This document shows positions 1-12,730 of a DNA stretch of 64,000 nucleotides, one piece after another. Source of the stretch: Epiperipatus broadwayi (taxonomy: Eukaryota > Onychophora > Udeonychophora > Euonychophora > Peripatidae); assembly GCA_028023455.1 (NCBI GenBank), contig JAQFVV010000031.1, positions 4,652,001 through 4,716,000 on the forward strand, in the 5' to 3' direction. The notes below the pieces were generated by a model, which was not told the origin of the DNA, ran no database searches, and worked only from the letters and a program-made list of their open reading frames with translations. Numbering within the stretch: position 1 is the first letter of the stretch; each line of letters starts with the position of its first letter. The position numbers were made by a program, and so were the translations under genes.

Positions 1-480
1 GGCTCTCTGAATCTGAATGCTGCCAGTAAGGTAGGGGATCTGACAATAAGTAGTCATGGGTCAAGCCAGAGAAGATCTGTCTAACCTAAATGATAGTATG
101 TGCTCTTAAGAGAGAGAACATTTGTATACCTGAATGACTGAATGTGCTCTCCATTGAAACCACTTCTAACAGTGAAGATGTTTTGACTATATTCACTACC
201 AATATGTTTATGCAGTGGAGCAAGTCCACAATAGGACTGGAAGCTGCTGCGACTATGGCAGACTCGAGGTAAGCTGTCCAGTATAGCCAGAATAGTTAAG
301 ACTAGAACTTACAAAGCATGCTAATATATAAGCTGGAAGTGAGTCCAGTCATTTGTCAAATTGTATAATATGTATGTATATTTATTTTAATAATTACATA
401 TATTAAATTGTGTGTGTTCATATTTCTTGATATTACTGTTGGTTTGAGTCTGAACCCTGCAATTCATCCAGACACAATAC
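1..480. other. GC-richer unclassified repeat-like segment
   Basis: The first ~350 bases are clearly less AT-rich than what follows and have a mixed-complexity texture like that of dispersed repeats. No open frame of useful length and no recognisable motif is visible. The window edge cuts it, so it could be the tail of an LTR or other transposon, or a UTR of an upstream gene. I cannot decide. Confidence 0.2.
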
Positions 481-1870
481 TAAGACTTTTTATATATGTG
501 TATGTGTAAATTAATAAAATATTTAAGTATTCTTATCACTGGATTATTTCTGGTCAGAATCCTTATAACATCTCTATTGATTGATTTGAAGAGTGATCTT
601 TCTGGGTTTTCTTCAACTTTCTACTCATCTGAGCATTATAGAAATGATGATGATTAGGAAAGGAGTTCAGTAGATAGAGGGTTTTATACCAAGTTGTTTA
701 TATTTCGGAGTTTCCTCTTGATGATATTCTGAAGCTGGGAAAGTGATATGGTGAATTCTGTCCAGTATATTATAGAGTGCATATAGCACCTTTTTTACTT
801 AAATAAAGTGATCATTTTAGGTGACTAATTAAGCATCAGTACTAATAAGTACTATAATATCGATTTGAAGTAAGTTAGAATTATCCTCTAGCTAAAACTG
901 AATTTAATTTATATAATACTGCCAATGTGGGTCTCAAGCTCTTTACAGACATTGTGTATCCTTTTTCCTTTATATATATTATAACGATCCAGAGAGTTTG
1001 ATTTAACATAAACTGCACTACAGGGCGCCATCTAGGCATTTGAACCTAGAAAAATTTATAAAGTAGGCAGATACGTAAGTAAAAAAAAAATTTTTTTTTA
1101 ATATTTTGATATCTGGTTGTTAGCCCATTGTCACTAGCTCAATGGAACAGCAGAGATTTATATTTACAATAAATTCTTATCTAAGAATATTTTAAAAAAA
1201 TAAATGTACAAACATTTATTTACGCACATATATATAAAATTTAACATTTTTATTTTAGTATGTTTATTTTAAATTTTAATTTGATTTTAAAATTTAAATT
1301 TACATTTTAATTTTTACAATATTATAAGTTTACATTTTAATTAAGTTCGCACAGATGGATTTATGAAAGTTTGTTTTATAATGTTGAGTATAGATCGGTT
1401 ACATAGATTACATGGTTAAAAACGTTTCAAATAAACATAACCGATCAAAATACAAAGTCATTGATAAAGTCAATTGCAGAGGGAAATTTATAAGAATCCA
1501 ATAGCATTCACCATAAGATGCTGCAAGACACCAATAACTTAAAAGACATCTGACATAAATACATCTTAGATACTCACCGTAAGGTATCAGTATTTACCGA
1601 ATGTCTATATATTTTGATCAAATATGAAAACCAAAAACATAATTAACCAGTAACGAACCCATGCAAGTGTCTATACCCAACCTAAATTTAATGCATTTTT
1701 ATTTAGAGTGTCGAGTATGAATAGACTACATAGATTTGCATTTGAAAAGAAAATATTCTTTCCGTTATTTAACCTTAGGCCAAAAATTCGCAGTCAGACC
1801 GGTGCCAATCCATCTGATATTTATGTATTCAATGTAGCATGAAAATACAACAACACAAAATACTATACTG
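481..1870. other. AT-rich stretch, no gene seen
   Basis: Very AT-rich, with an A-run followed directly by a T-run near 1080-1100 and short A/T homopolymers. Stop codons are frequent in all frames. I see no coding exon, RNA gene or structured repeat. Confidence 0.5.
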
Positions 1871-1873
1871 TCA

Positions 1874-2010
1874 GGAAGTTAGAGAAGACATTGTCTCTCT
1901 ACCAACAGGAATGCTACATCTGTTGGCAAGTAGAACAATAAACAAAAAACTCCATAGGAATGGACTGCGGTCCTTTGCCGACTTACAAACCCATCCATAG
2001 GCAAACAGAA
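1874..2010 (+). pseudogene. Tc1/mariner-like transposase scrap (tentative)
   Basis: A short open stretch reads ...LLASRTINKKLHRNGLRSFA..., ending in an in-frame stop at about codon 42. The R-T-I-x-x-x-L-x-x-x-G-L pattern resembles the second helix-turn-helix of Tc1-family transposases, which bind the terminal repeats. No DDE catalytic part and no terminal repeats are visible, so at most this is a small dead fragment. Base composition is richer in G+C than the surroundings, which fits transposon origin. A chance match to a loose motif is possible. Confidence 0.3.
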
Positions 2011-2542
2011 GGTGCATGGCATATATGTGCAATCCTTCCTGTAGCAGATCTCATACTATGTCTACTAATTACACCAATATATCCAATCCATTGACGCAAT
2101 TTAACTACAAAACAAATAACCTAAGATTACCCTCCCCTAATATAACTTTACAAATCTATATAGCCATTCATGCCCAACTTAAGTTTAACATTTATATAAT
2201 TTAATTTATCGCACAACAAAAATCATAAATAAACTTAAAGAACAAAAAAATAAATAAATGGAAATGATTTTACAAAAGAAATACATTAAATAAAATTATA
2301 ACTAATTAATAAATAATGTTAGTCAGATAGGATTCTATTTCTTATAAATTAAAGACTGAGAAAGTTTATATTTTAAAGTTCTTAGTGTTTCAAAATGTTT
2401 TTAAAGTTCTTACGATTTTTAAAATGTTCCTCTTTATCCATTGCATGCTGTTTGGAATCCACATTAAATCCCCCGATGATCCTGTTGTCCTCAGTATAAG
2501 AAAAGCGATGTTTCATTTCTTTTTTTTTTTTTTATAACAACT

Positions 2543-2577
2543 GAAGGGATTGAAGAGTGCGTCTTTTCAATCCCTTC
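2543..2577. repeat. 15-bp stem hairpin after a T-run
   Basis: Arms 2543-2557 and 2563-2577 pair in 14 of 15 positions around a TGCGT loop (gaagggattgaagag / cttttcaatcccttc). A run of 13 T lies just upstream. Function is unknown. It may be a transposon end or a fortuitous hairpin. Confidence 0.5.
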
Positions 2578-2759
2578 TCCTTCAACTCCGCACTAACACC
2601 TATAGTCACACCTCATCATAATCTATTATTCCACTCACTTTTTATAGTAGCCTTTCAGATCCAGTGGATTCGGTCACGACGATGTGATGGTCCTTTTGCT
2701 GAGGTCCGATTCCATTGTTTTCCATTCATTGGCTATTAGTTTCTATTGTTTTCCTATCT

Positions 2760-5700
2760 GACCAATGCTTATACATTTAAATGCCCAAGGCTAGTTTACA
2801 TTTGACTAATTAAATTAATCATTTCCATTTTTTCAATAACATTAATTAATTTGTTTTGTACAAACTTAGATATATTTTTATCTTTAAATCTTTACTGACA
2901 ATTTAGTTTTAAAATACTTTTTCTTTTTTTTAATAAAGTTTTATTCTAATATTTTTTTTCATCTGTGCGATTATATAGATACGAGTTTAGTATAGAATTT
3001 TAATTTTCAATTTTTAATTCTTAAAAAAAAAAGTTTTATTTGCGAATTTTATTTTTTTCATGTTTACTAATAAAAAAAACAATGTAACAACATCTGTGCC
3101 CGTTACAATATATATATATATTATTAGCATTTTCTTTTATATATATTTTTTATCATTATTAGCATTAGAGCAAGCCTTCTCAGCAAATCTCTGCTTGTTT
3201 TTCCTTACTTTTAAACCCTTTTTATCTTTAATTTTATTAATTAAGTTTAATTACAGTCTGATCAATTTAATTCGAATTAAATCTTATCAGAAACAACTTA
3301 ATTAATTGGCGTTTTTTTTTAATTTTTTCTTTTCTTTTTTTTAAAGGCAAATTGTAGTGTTACTTTTATGATTAATTACGTTTATAAAATATATAATTGT
3401 TATAATTTAGTATATTAAAATATTACAAATACACAAAATTTTATAAATTTGTCAATCTTTTATAATATTATTATGTTATGAGATAATTAATTACATATAA
3501 ATCTAAGTTATATAGACAGATATATTAAATCAACTGATAGAATCTTTTTTATTAGTTATTTTAATTTCTAGCTTAATAGTATTTAGAAATATTATCTTAC
3601 ATTCTCCATTCTAAACTTATTTCTTTTAAGAAGCTTGTAATAGCCCACTTGGCCAGAGTTGGCGATATCTACAATATACAATACTTTGCCCTGAAATGGA
3701 GCATGTCATTTCTCATTATTTAAAATTTTCTCAGACTCTCTCACTATTACACTTATAACCCTATGTCATATATATAGTATCAGATGATCTAAGGGCTTAT
3801 ATAGCTCCACTTGGGCAGCCAAATATAACTGATGACCTACATTTGATATATATATATATACTTTTGACACATAGATTAAGTAGATTTTTCACCATAATTT
3901 TTCTGATGGTTAGCCTACAAGTCATGTGATAATGAAAGATTTATATATTAATGAGTGCCAGCCATTTTAAACATTATGGAATTTACATCATAATGTCCTA
4001 AATTAGCTCTCATTGTTACTAATTTAAAGCTGGTATTATTCATAATGCTAGATATTCTATAATTAATTTACCTTTTTATAACTAATTTTTTTAAATCACA
4101 CATACCCTATATTTGTCTCTCAGCTTATAAGATTTTATGTCTATTTTAAAATGCTCAAAGAATAATGATTTAACAGAAAAAAATTTAAAATTACAAACAC
4201 GTTTTAAAATCTAAATTACCCCAAATAAATATAGTCATTTTTTTTTCACTTATACAGTAATAATAATATTAAAATGTATGTACAAATAAATCAAACAAAT
4301 ACAAAAAATAAAAATATCACTCTAATGCAAAAATATATTGTTAATTATTACATTTAAAAAAAAAAAAAACAATCTCATCTTTTTATTGAGCTCACTTAAT
4401 TGAGAATTTCAAAGTATTTACTTTTATATCTCCATTCTGAATTTTTTTATGTGTTCACATGTAACTCTGTTCCTTCTTTCAAATGTCACAATTTGGTGTT
4501 CACTATGATGTTATTGTATAAGAATTATGTGAAAGATCCTATGGTTTAATATTTGGTAATTTATTATTATTAAAAGATCTGTCCATTTCCTGGGTTTTTG
4601 TACTATATTAAATCTAAGATAATAATACATTTGTCTGTAGATCTGACCATTTCAAAAATCATTGAATATGAGTTAAATTTTTTAAATAGTTTTCCTTGAT
4701 TCTCTCACCATCTCTCATTTATTTAACAAAACTTTAGGCAAGCTGAGACTTTCAAAGTAGATTCCTTATTTTTTGGCTATATGCTACAGCCATTGGTACT
4801 TAAAAGCTGTGCTACCTGTTTGTATTGAAAATTACTTTTCCAAAGTTAATATCTTTTATATCTCCATTTGAAAGTTAACTTCTCCACTTGCAATTATTAC
4901 CAGCAGTTTTTAAAAGCAGATTATGGTAGCAAAAGATAGTCTTATAGCCTAGTACACTATTTGAGATATCTACTTCTGGTGAGTAATAGCAAAAAGAGAG
5001 GAAAAAATGATAGCAACTTATTTTATAGCAAAATTGTTCAATTGTGTGACCTGATTCATACAGATAAATAACAAAAACAACAAAAAAAATGCTTTATATT
5101 TTTTTATCTCTTTCATTTGACTTAATATGATTTTTAACTCAAGAAAAAAAAAATTCTTACAGATTTATTAAATCTGTTTATCTATTCCAGTTAACAAACG
5201 AGATTTAAGATAAAGTTTAATATACAAAAATTTTAATTAAAAGTAATATATTTTAACTATTTTAAATAAAATATTGTAAGTTTAGTTTTTTCTTTTTTTC
5301 TTTTTGTAAGGTTTAACAAATTTGCATAACCTATTTAATTTTTTTTACAGTAATATATAATGGATGCAGAACTTTAATTATACAAATTAAACTTTTTAAT
5401 ATAATTTTAAAATTGTTTTTCTATTTTTTTATTAAATAAAATGCCCCTTTATTTTAATGAGGTGGAATTTACAGAGTTTAAGCCCATGTACCATTATGTA
5501 TTGGGTACTATATATATATATATATATATATTATAACAGTGTGTTACATTGCCCACAATAACATAGTGTATGTGCACAAATATATATAAAGTTGAAAGGA
5601 AAGGTAGAAATAAACAGATAAAAAATTTGTAGATATTTTCTACATTTCCCTGGAATAAAATGACAGTAAAGGGTTAAATAAATTTGAATTTAAAATAAAA

Positions 5701-8700
5701 TTTTATTATAAATTAAACAGTTAAAAAGATATAATTATTATTGAATTTCTGATTTTGACATTAAAAACAAGTATGTTTTCTGATAATTGAAAAAATCCAT
5801 TATCTATGCTAGAAATCTTTTTTAAAGTGAAGCTTGTAGGTCATACTTGTGATAAAATTCCAAAAGTAGCTTTTAATTAAAAGGAGTTGAAAGCATTAAC
5901 ATTTTCCACTCAAGAGAGATATGCAAAACAGTTTTTAATTAATGTATTTTATTTTTGTTATCTACTATAAAAAAGAGTGGATATGAAAGCAGTAGTTGTT
6001 TTTTGATTTCAGAGTTTGTTGGCCAGAATATTTTGTTGTTTTTAGATGAGTTGGTTAGCAATAGTAAGCAGTTAATTTCCAGAGTTATACAAGTAATTAC
6101 TAATGAAATAAAGAATATAAGGATAGCAAGTCTAGACAACTGCTACTAGTTTATGGTGAAGTTTTGACTCACATGAAGCCAGGGTCAACTTTCAGTAGTT
6201 CATTAGCCTGCACAAATGTGGACAAAAACAGATGGCTTGTCCAAACTCTGTCTAATCCTAGATAGAAGGGAATCAAATGCATGTCAACAATTACCTGGAC
6301 TAACCTGTACTGATGATGACACTTACCCAGAGAGCCCATCAACTTGTAGAAGAATTGGTATATGTATGCTCTGTGTCTATATGCAAAGAACTACAGATAA
6401 ATGTATGGCATTATATTTATACAAAGTGCAACTGAGGAGTTGTTTCAAATGATTCATTTAAATGACATTTTAAAAGCGATAATGTATATAGAATATTATT
6501 TTAAATCATTTATTGAAGAAGAAAAAAATTTAATTTATATTTTAAATTTGAACACATTGTAATTAATTAAGAATGATCTGTGATAGTGATATATATATAT
6601 TGAGACTATTATTTTAAATAATTTCGTTAATGAAAATGATATTCAAAATCTATATTTTTTTAAAAAAAAGAGTGAAACTAGTAAATAATTTTTCTTGGAT
6701 TAAAAATGTAAGAATAAAGAATTAATTCATTGACCATCCTTGTTTAAAAAAGAAGAAATCAAAAAAAAAATCTTTTTAGAATAACCTGTCAAAAAAAAAA
6801 CTTATCAATTGTCAAAAAATTGATAGTACTTTTTTTTACAGAAAACTAATCAGCAAAAAAGAAAAACTTACTATTGAGATAATGAATGGATATTATATAT
6901 TCAATATTGAATTAATTATGAAAAATATATTATTATTGTGACAAATTAAAATATGATATAAACAGCAGTGTGCACATACATTTCTAAGTGCACAAACATA
7001 TATGTTACATCAATAATTAATTTTGTATTATAAAAATTAATTTTATTTATTGTGCTATTTTATATCATTTAAGTGATAACTTAAAAAGTTTTTATTTTAT
7101 GACAAGTCAAATATGTTCAAAAATTATCATACCACATGCCTATATTCATGAATACCAATGCATGTCAGATCGACACTTATACGTAAATTTTAATTATTTA
7201 TTTCATTTTATGACAATTCAAATATGTTCAGAAATTATTAACCACATGTTTGTGTGCTGTGTTTTAAGTAAGCCTATTGGAACATATATGTAAATCACAA
7301 TGCAATAATTTAAATTTTATATATTAATCAAAATCAGAAGGCTTATATGTATATAGTCACATTCTAGAGATCTTAATGTCATTTTTTGTTGTTGCTATTG
7401 TCAATAAACTTTATTTTATTGTTAAAATTATTCCAATGAGCTTGATTCTAAATGTTTTTTAAAATATGTTGTATAATCTCTTGATCACAGTAATAGTTAT
7501 AGAACTTATGTTCTCTGTGCTAGATTTGTGTATAACAGTCTGATATATAAAAGGGGATATATATTAGTGTTTATGGGCATTCAATGATAATGATAATATT
7601 CCCAACAATGATGATGATGACATTTTGATTGGCACTAAAAGTATATTCTTTAAAGTCCATACACTACATTTTATTTAATTTAGTATTTATCAGAATTTAA
7701 GTTTATAGTTGGCTAGTACATTAATGATACTAATATATTAATGATATTAATATATTACTGATATCAATACAGCGTATTGATGATGATCAGCATGTTTTAA
7801 TATGCCAGCATTATTGTTTTGATTATTATGTATTCTGATGAATGAGCACTTATTTTGTGCATCCAAAGTATGTTTAAATAGTTATTGGCTGGTCTATGAT
7901 AAATCCATTTCAAATCCAGTCATAAGATTAACTGTTGATTTATTATAATCATTATTTATTTTTAATACTGGTGAATTTATTTAATTATATTTTTAGTTAC
8001 TCAAGGGAGTTAACTGGAACTGATCTCTCAGAGAGTTCTCAAAATCTCTCATGTTCTTATAATATTATTTCTGTATTTTTGATATTAAATATTACCCTAA
8101 TATTACATCTTATATCTTAAATATTATACAAATTTTAAATTTTATATTTATATTTTGTTTGACTTGGGTTTGATGATGATTTTTTTGTATTCCCATCAAT
8201 GCTACAATACTAATATGTACATTTAATACTACCATGATTCTTGCTATAAACTGAATCTTCTGACACAGGTGTAGCTTCAATTAATCAATAGTACTAAGAG
8301 CATTCAACTGGTATTCAGATAGCTCAGGAAATCTCAACTAATGTTCTATCCAGAGAAGGGTAGTCATCCTTCTATTTATAACTTTAATGAATAATGATTA
8401 AGTATAATTAATAGAGTAATTATACACATCTGATTATTTAATCTGCTACAGACATATTCCTGAAGAATGTATCAGGACCCCATCTACACTCTTCTTTCAG
8501 ATGATCACAGAAATGTTCTATTATTTTGTATTTTACTATAGAATGGCTTTAGCATTCTAGCTTTATTTCTAAACAATTTCTTTATTATAATATAAAGGCA
8601 TATTAGCATACACCATCATTCCTAGCAGATGGCAAAGCCAATGTCCACCCACTTTGTCAGATTGCTAACAACTGATTATGATACCATCAGCATTGGCACA

Positions 8701-10440
8701 TGCAAGATTGCCCTCCCCCCAGTGTGTTACAAATGTGATCAAACTTACTTCAACTTGGTACATCATTTAAAATTATGTTGATAATTTTTCACAGAATACT
8801 GAATAACTTTTTGTGAAATTCTGATGTTCTATGGAGCATAGTTGGGAAAGGCTGATCTAGATATCCTTAAAATAACATATGAACAGCTAAAAGCATTTTA
8901 TTTTCGTTTGCTGCTTCAGAATATTGACTCAGGATGGTAGTCAATAAAGGTCATAGTCCATTAAAATTAATGAGATTATCTCTCTGTCCGTATTCATATT
9001 ATTTGATGCTGTTTAATTTACCTCACATACATGATAGTTTGTTTTAACAAGATTATTAAAATGAATTCCAATTAATTCCACTTTTGTAAATGGAATTATA
9101 GTTGATTTGAATGATGCTGTATGGATATTGCCATTACTTTAAGTGTCATACTCACTAGTGTTAAAGTTTGTTTAGGCAGACAAATAACTTACAAATGAAT
9201 GAAAGAGTGCTAAATATACCAGTGCCTTTATGTTAGATTATCTCTCCAATTATATATATATATTAAAAAGTTTTCATAGAATTAGCCCAAATTAAATACA
9301 AATCATCTCATAGGGCCAGTGCATGGAAATATGTTTCTGTGGTAAAAAGAAAACAATCAAAATTAAAAAAAAGCAGAGTAGGACAAATGAGTCTAATTAA
9401 ACGGGGGGGGGGGGTTCACAAATATTTAAGAGGATAATAATAAATATAAATGTTTACAAATAAGTTAGAATTCAGCACCTATAAATAGAAATAAAATTTA
9501 CTGAAATGGCACTAAAATATTCTAATAAAGATTACATTAACAGATCTTTATAATTATTTGTTGAACTTTATCCAACAAAAATAAGCATTTGTTAAAACGA
9601 TGTGAGCATGTGTGTGGGTGTACTGAAATTTTTTATGTTATTAAGTAAAACATAATGAATCAAAATTTATTTAAAATGATTAAATCTTAAAAATTAATAA
9701 TGTAAATGATTTCTAATTTTAAAAGTGATAATAGGATGATTACAAAAAATGTTGAACACACATGTTATTGTATACCAGTTTTTGTTATTGATTATTCATT
9801 TTTGATTTTGGTATTTTTTTATTGAATAAACTTGTTTTGTTACTTTAAATTGTACTTGAGTTTATTTAAAGTTACCGATACTCTCTCTGACTGATATTGA
9901 GATAATAATATCCTCAGGACGTAGCAGTAACAAAAAAAATTTTGATGTATTTATAAAGTATTTTGGACGAAGTTGTAAAAATTATCAGTTATGTAAAATC
10001 TCACCCACTTCAATTTAGATTATTTAAAACTTATGTGCGATTAAATAGATAATGATCATACCGCACTTTTATTACATTTTGAAGTGATATGGCTATTCAG
10101 AGGAAAAAATATTACTGAGACTTTTAGGATAGAATTTCATTGAATTTTTAACAAATCCTTCATAGTTGATGAACCTTGCATATTTAGCAGATGTTTTTAC
10201 TAAATGCAATGAAATTATCTTATCATTACAACAAAAGAATATCATTTTTAATGCAAGAAATAAAAGTGCGTCTTTTAATTTGAAGTTACAATTCTGGATT
10301 TTTGCTGCTGAATAGAATAATTTCTCAAAACATTTATTAAACTAATTAATATGGATAATGAACAATTACAATATTAGATGAGTTATGGAACTAACATTAT
10401 TGAGTTAAACAGGGTTAGGTATTTAGTGGTTAAGTTCTTT
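2760..10440. other. Long AT-rich region without supported genes
   Basis: About 7.7 kb of low-complexity AT-rich DNA with short microsatellites: (TA)n near 3107-3120, 3848-3860, 5509-5530 and 6589-6600, and a run of 12 G at 9403-9414. Open frames here are short and compositionally biased (Ile/Leu/Phe/Asn/Lys), without splice context or family motifs. A complex patch at 8600-8870 ends in a sequence resembling hAT-type MITE ends. I see no confident gene. Confidence 0.5.
9403..9414 (+). repeat. Homopolymer G12
   Basis: Twelve consecutive G residues within strongly AT-rich DNA. It is striking only by contrast with its surroundings. It may also be a sequencing or assembly weak point. Confidence 0.9.
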
Positions 10441-10450
10441 GTTAACTTTA

Positions 10451-10849
10451 TTAGAGAGTCTGATATAGCTTCCATGTCTCTTGAAAAATGAATGTTGTGG
10501 CAAGAGTTTTGTCTCTTTGTTTAATTTTCTCTATGCTCTGAATAAATAATGAGTTTTTATCTGGCTTGGGATGTTGGTATTGTGCCTTGCACCTTACAAT
10601 ACAAATGGCATAGGTGATAAAAATTGACAGCCTGATTGTAGGAATATCTCTTCCACGAATGCATTCTTTTATATTAAGTATTTTGTAGTAGTCTATCTTT
10701 GAATTGTTAAATATTATTGTTTTAATATTACCTAGACCCATGCATGTTTTAATTATGTGGTCAAATGTTTCCCACATCGCATCAATTTTTAACTGAAATA
10801 AATTTAAAATTAAATGTAATTTTAAACAATTTGCATGATTTATAATCAA
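10451..10849 (-). pseudogene. LINE ORF2 C-terminal fragment
   Basis: A 132-codon open frame contains ETFDHIIKTCMGL, which fits the H-x-x-x-x-C half of the zinc-binding motif that follows reverse transcriptase in many non-LTR retrotransposons. A hydrophobic helix-rich tail with FITYAICIVRCKAQ follows. The upstream Cys pair and all RT motifs are missing, so only the 3' end survives. A similarly placed tail occurs in the LINE at 26.6-29.5 kb (FINFCIWSLRNKIIFESGE). That the two belong to the same family is inferred from this layout rather than from close identity. The frame is intact over its length but has no start context of its own. Confidence 0.45.
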
Positions 10850-10859
10850 CCCTTTTGCG

Positions 10860-11192
10860 ATATTTTCCTAAGTCCAGTGAGGACAATTTCGGCGCCAATG
10901 ATTATGAAAATCTAATTGAATTAATTAGTGACTCTGATTTAAAATTAAAATACAAGAAACTGCTATAAATTGTATTTGGACAAATTTAACAGAATACCCC
11001 CTAATTTATTACAACTACTTATTCATGTTTTGCCTTTTTTTTACAAAGACATTTGTGTGAGGCAGAATTTTCAAATTTTGTTGCAACTAAATCAAAATAC
11101 AGAAACAGTCTCAACGCTGTTGCTGGATATGAGAATTCAGCTTGTTAATATTCTATCTGATATTAAAAGAATTTGTAAGTCAAAAATCTAAA
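10860..11192 (+). pseudogene. hAT/ZBED-type transposase C-terminal relic
   Basis: A conceptual translation gives NFGANDYENLIELISDSDLK, then, after one in-frame stop, a segment with P-x-L-L-Q-L-L-x-H-V-L-P-F-F, D-I-C-V-R-Q-N-F, L-L-L-D-M-R-I-Q-L and I-K-R-I-C-K. This is the order seen in the C-terminal dimerisation part of hAT transposases of the ZBED5/FAM200/SCAND3 group (eyP.L...LLPF.T.YLCE..FS.l...K, then DLRV.LS...P.I..LC). Key residues are eroded: the LCE Glu is lost and a stop lies near codon 33. It is a dead remnant. The BED finger and the catalytic DDE residues are not present here. Confidence 0.55.
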
Positions 11193-11199
11193 AACAACA

Positions 11200-12070
11200 A
11201 AGTCATTAAGAACACAATTTTATTACTATATACATGCTAGTTTATTTTACTATAATCAAGTGTTTCATTTTACATAATTAAAATTTGAGAATAAATGTTT
11301 ATCCTGTTTATTTACCTCTTATATTTAATTGCTTAATTTATTTATTATTAATATCTACTTACTCTATAAAATAAATAAAGTGTTCTGTTAAAATCTCAGA
11401 ATTTGTGAAGTATTTCATTGTATAAAAAGTTGGTAAACATTAGTCAAGATATTCATAACATAATGTGAATGAAGTTTAAATCAGTGAATATATATCCAAA
11501 TTCACCCATAAATCGAATAACAAAAATAGAATTAATTGCTACCTATGTAGACAACCTCGTAAACAAATAACAAATGATCATATATATATATAAGAACCAA
11601 TTCAATATCTTTCTATGTCAAATTTTAATACTATTATTTATTTCCACTAAAAGTATTTCATTTTAATTTAACACTGGAGGGTGTTGTACTAAAATCATGA
11701 TACACACACTTATATATTTGTAGTTATTTGTAGTTGATAAACTAAACTTCTAATTTAATAAGGTTATATCATTGGCTATATTTCTATTTACTGTTTGATG
11801 CTTTTTTTATTGGTTTAAGATTATTTATTGGTAGATAACATATAGCTAATATAAATAATCAACAAATATTGAGTGATAAATGATTATCTGAATATTCTTA
11901 GCTAGTGGCTAAATAAGGATGGAAAATTGGTTAAATATGTTGCTGTATTTTTGTAAAAATTGCATACAAGTTTGTGCACTCCAGAAAAACTACAATTTAT
12001 ATGAGAGGTTGTTTTTAGATCACGTACTGAGAAATTTAATTAAAGCATTAACGTAATGGCGATCGACAAT
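11200..12070. other. AT-rich stretch, no gene seen
   Basis: AT-rich sequence with a short (TA)n at 11580-11591. No exon, RNA gene or notable repeat could be supported. Confidence 0.5.
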
Positions 12071-12074
12071 TCCA

Positions 12075-12103
12075 AGAAATATTTGCTGATTGCAAATATT
12101 TCT
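12075..12103. repeat. Perfect 12-bp inverted repeat
   Basis: The arms agaaatatttgc (12075-12086) and gcaaatatttct (12092-12103) are exactly complementary around a 5-base loop. The site lies just upstream of the GC-richer patch at 12.2-12.7 kb. No function is assigned. Confidence 0.6.
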
Positions 12104-12159
12104 AGATAAGAGACCTTACCTTATTGGACAAGGTAATTAATTGTTGCACTTATCAGAAA

Positions 12160-12730
12160 TCTATAAAAAGAGTATATAGCAGCTACATCAGGCAATTCGA
12201 GTGCATCACCAGAAGACTTTCCTGTTCAATTCCAGTAGGAGAGATCTCACATCAGTGCTTTGGTTAATGTCCAGCACTCAGTGAAAATGTAGTTCACAGG
12301 TATAGCTGAAAGGGCCCACAGAGATTGGGAGACTGTAGTCTGAGGAAACCATCTGGATAGCAACTGAATAAAGAGTTTCCAGTGGTTTTCAAGTGGAGTT
12401 ACTGGTAGACTGTTGCAGAGACAGAAGCTGTAAGAAGCTTAAGATCAGTCGCAGTGCTATACTATGAAGCCTTCATGTGCAGCTAAACTGAACTGAGGCC
12501 TAGGTATGCGTAAACCTAGCCCATTGTGAACTGTTTTTGTAGCAGTGCAGCCTGAATGTACATCGAGTGAATTGAACATTAGTGAACTGTAGAGATAGAG
12601 TTGTTACAGACTATTCGCTAATTCTGATTACTTAAAAATATTATGAGTCTTTTATCATATATATTCATTTGCTGGCTGCTCAGTCATACTTGCGGACACA
12701 GCCCACATATAAGCCAACAATTGGAAAACC
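12160..12730. mobile_element. GC-richer LTR-like patch (unclassified)
   Basis: About 550 bases stand out as much less AT-rich than both flanks. The patch contains a TATA-like string (ctataaaaagagtatata, near 12161-12178) and an AATAAA near 12370, the elements expected of a promoter-bearing LTR read on the + strand. Its right end is cggacacagcccaca. No open frame of note occurs. I did not find a second copy in the window and cannot define TG...CA ends or a target duplication. Alternatives are a non-autonomous transposon or a host promoter region. Confidence 0.3.

Noticed and set aside
5939-6149. Overlapping frames on both strands
   Set aside because: Both are AT-biased, with no motif or splice context. 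Overlap on opposite strands is expected by chance.
6216-6452. Cys-containing 78-codon frame considered as the first p24 exon
   Set aside because: It lacks a signal peptide and the p24 N-terminal pattern, and phase and spacing do not match.
8600-8870. Possible zinc-finger coding (CYKCDQTYF...HH) next to a hAT-like end
   Set aside because: A single short motif with stops on both sides, and no matching second terminal repeat found. It is not enough to call a feature.
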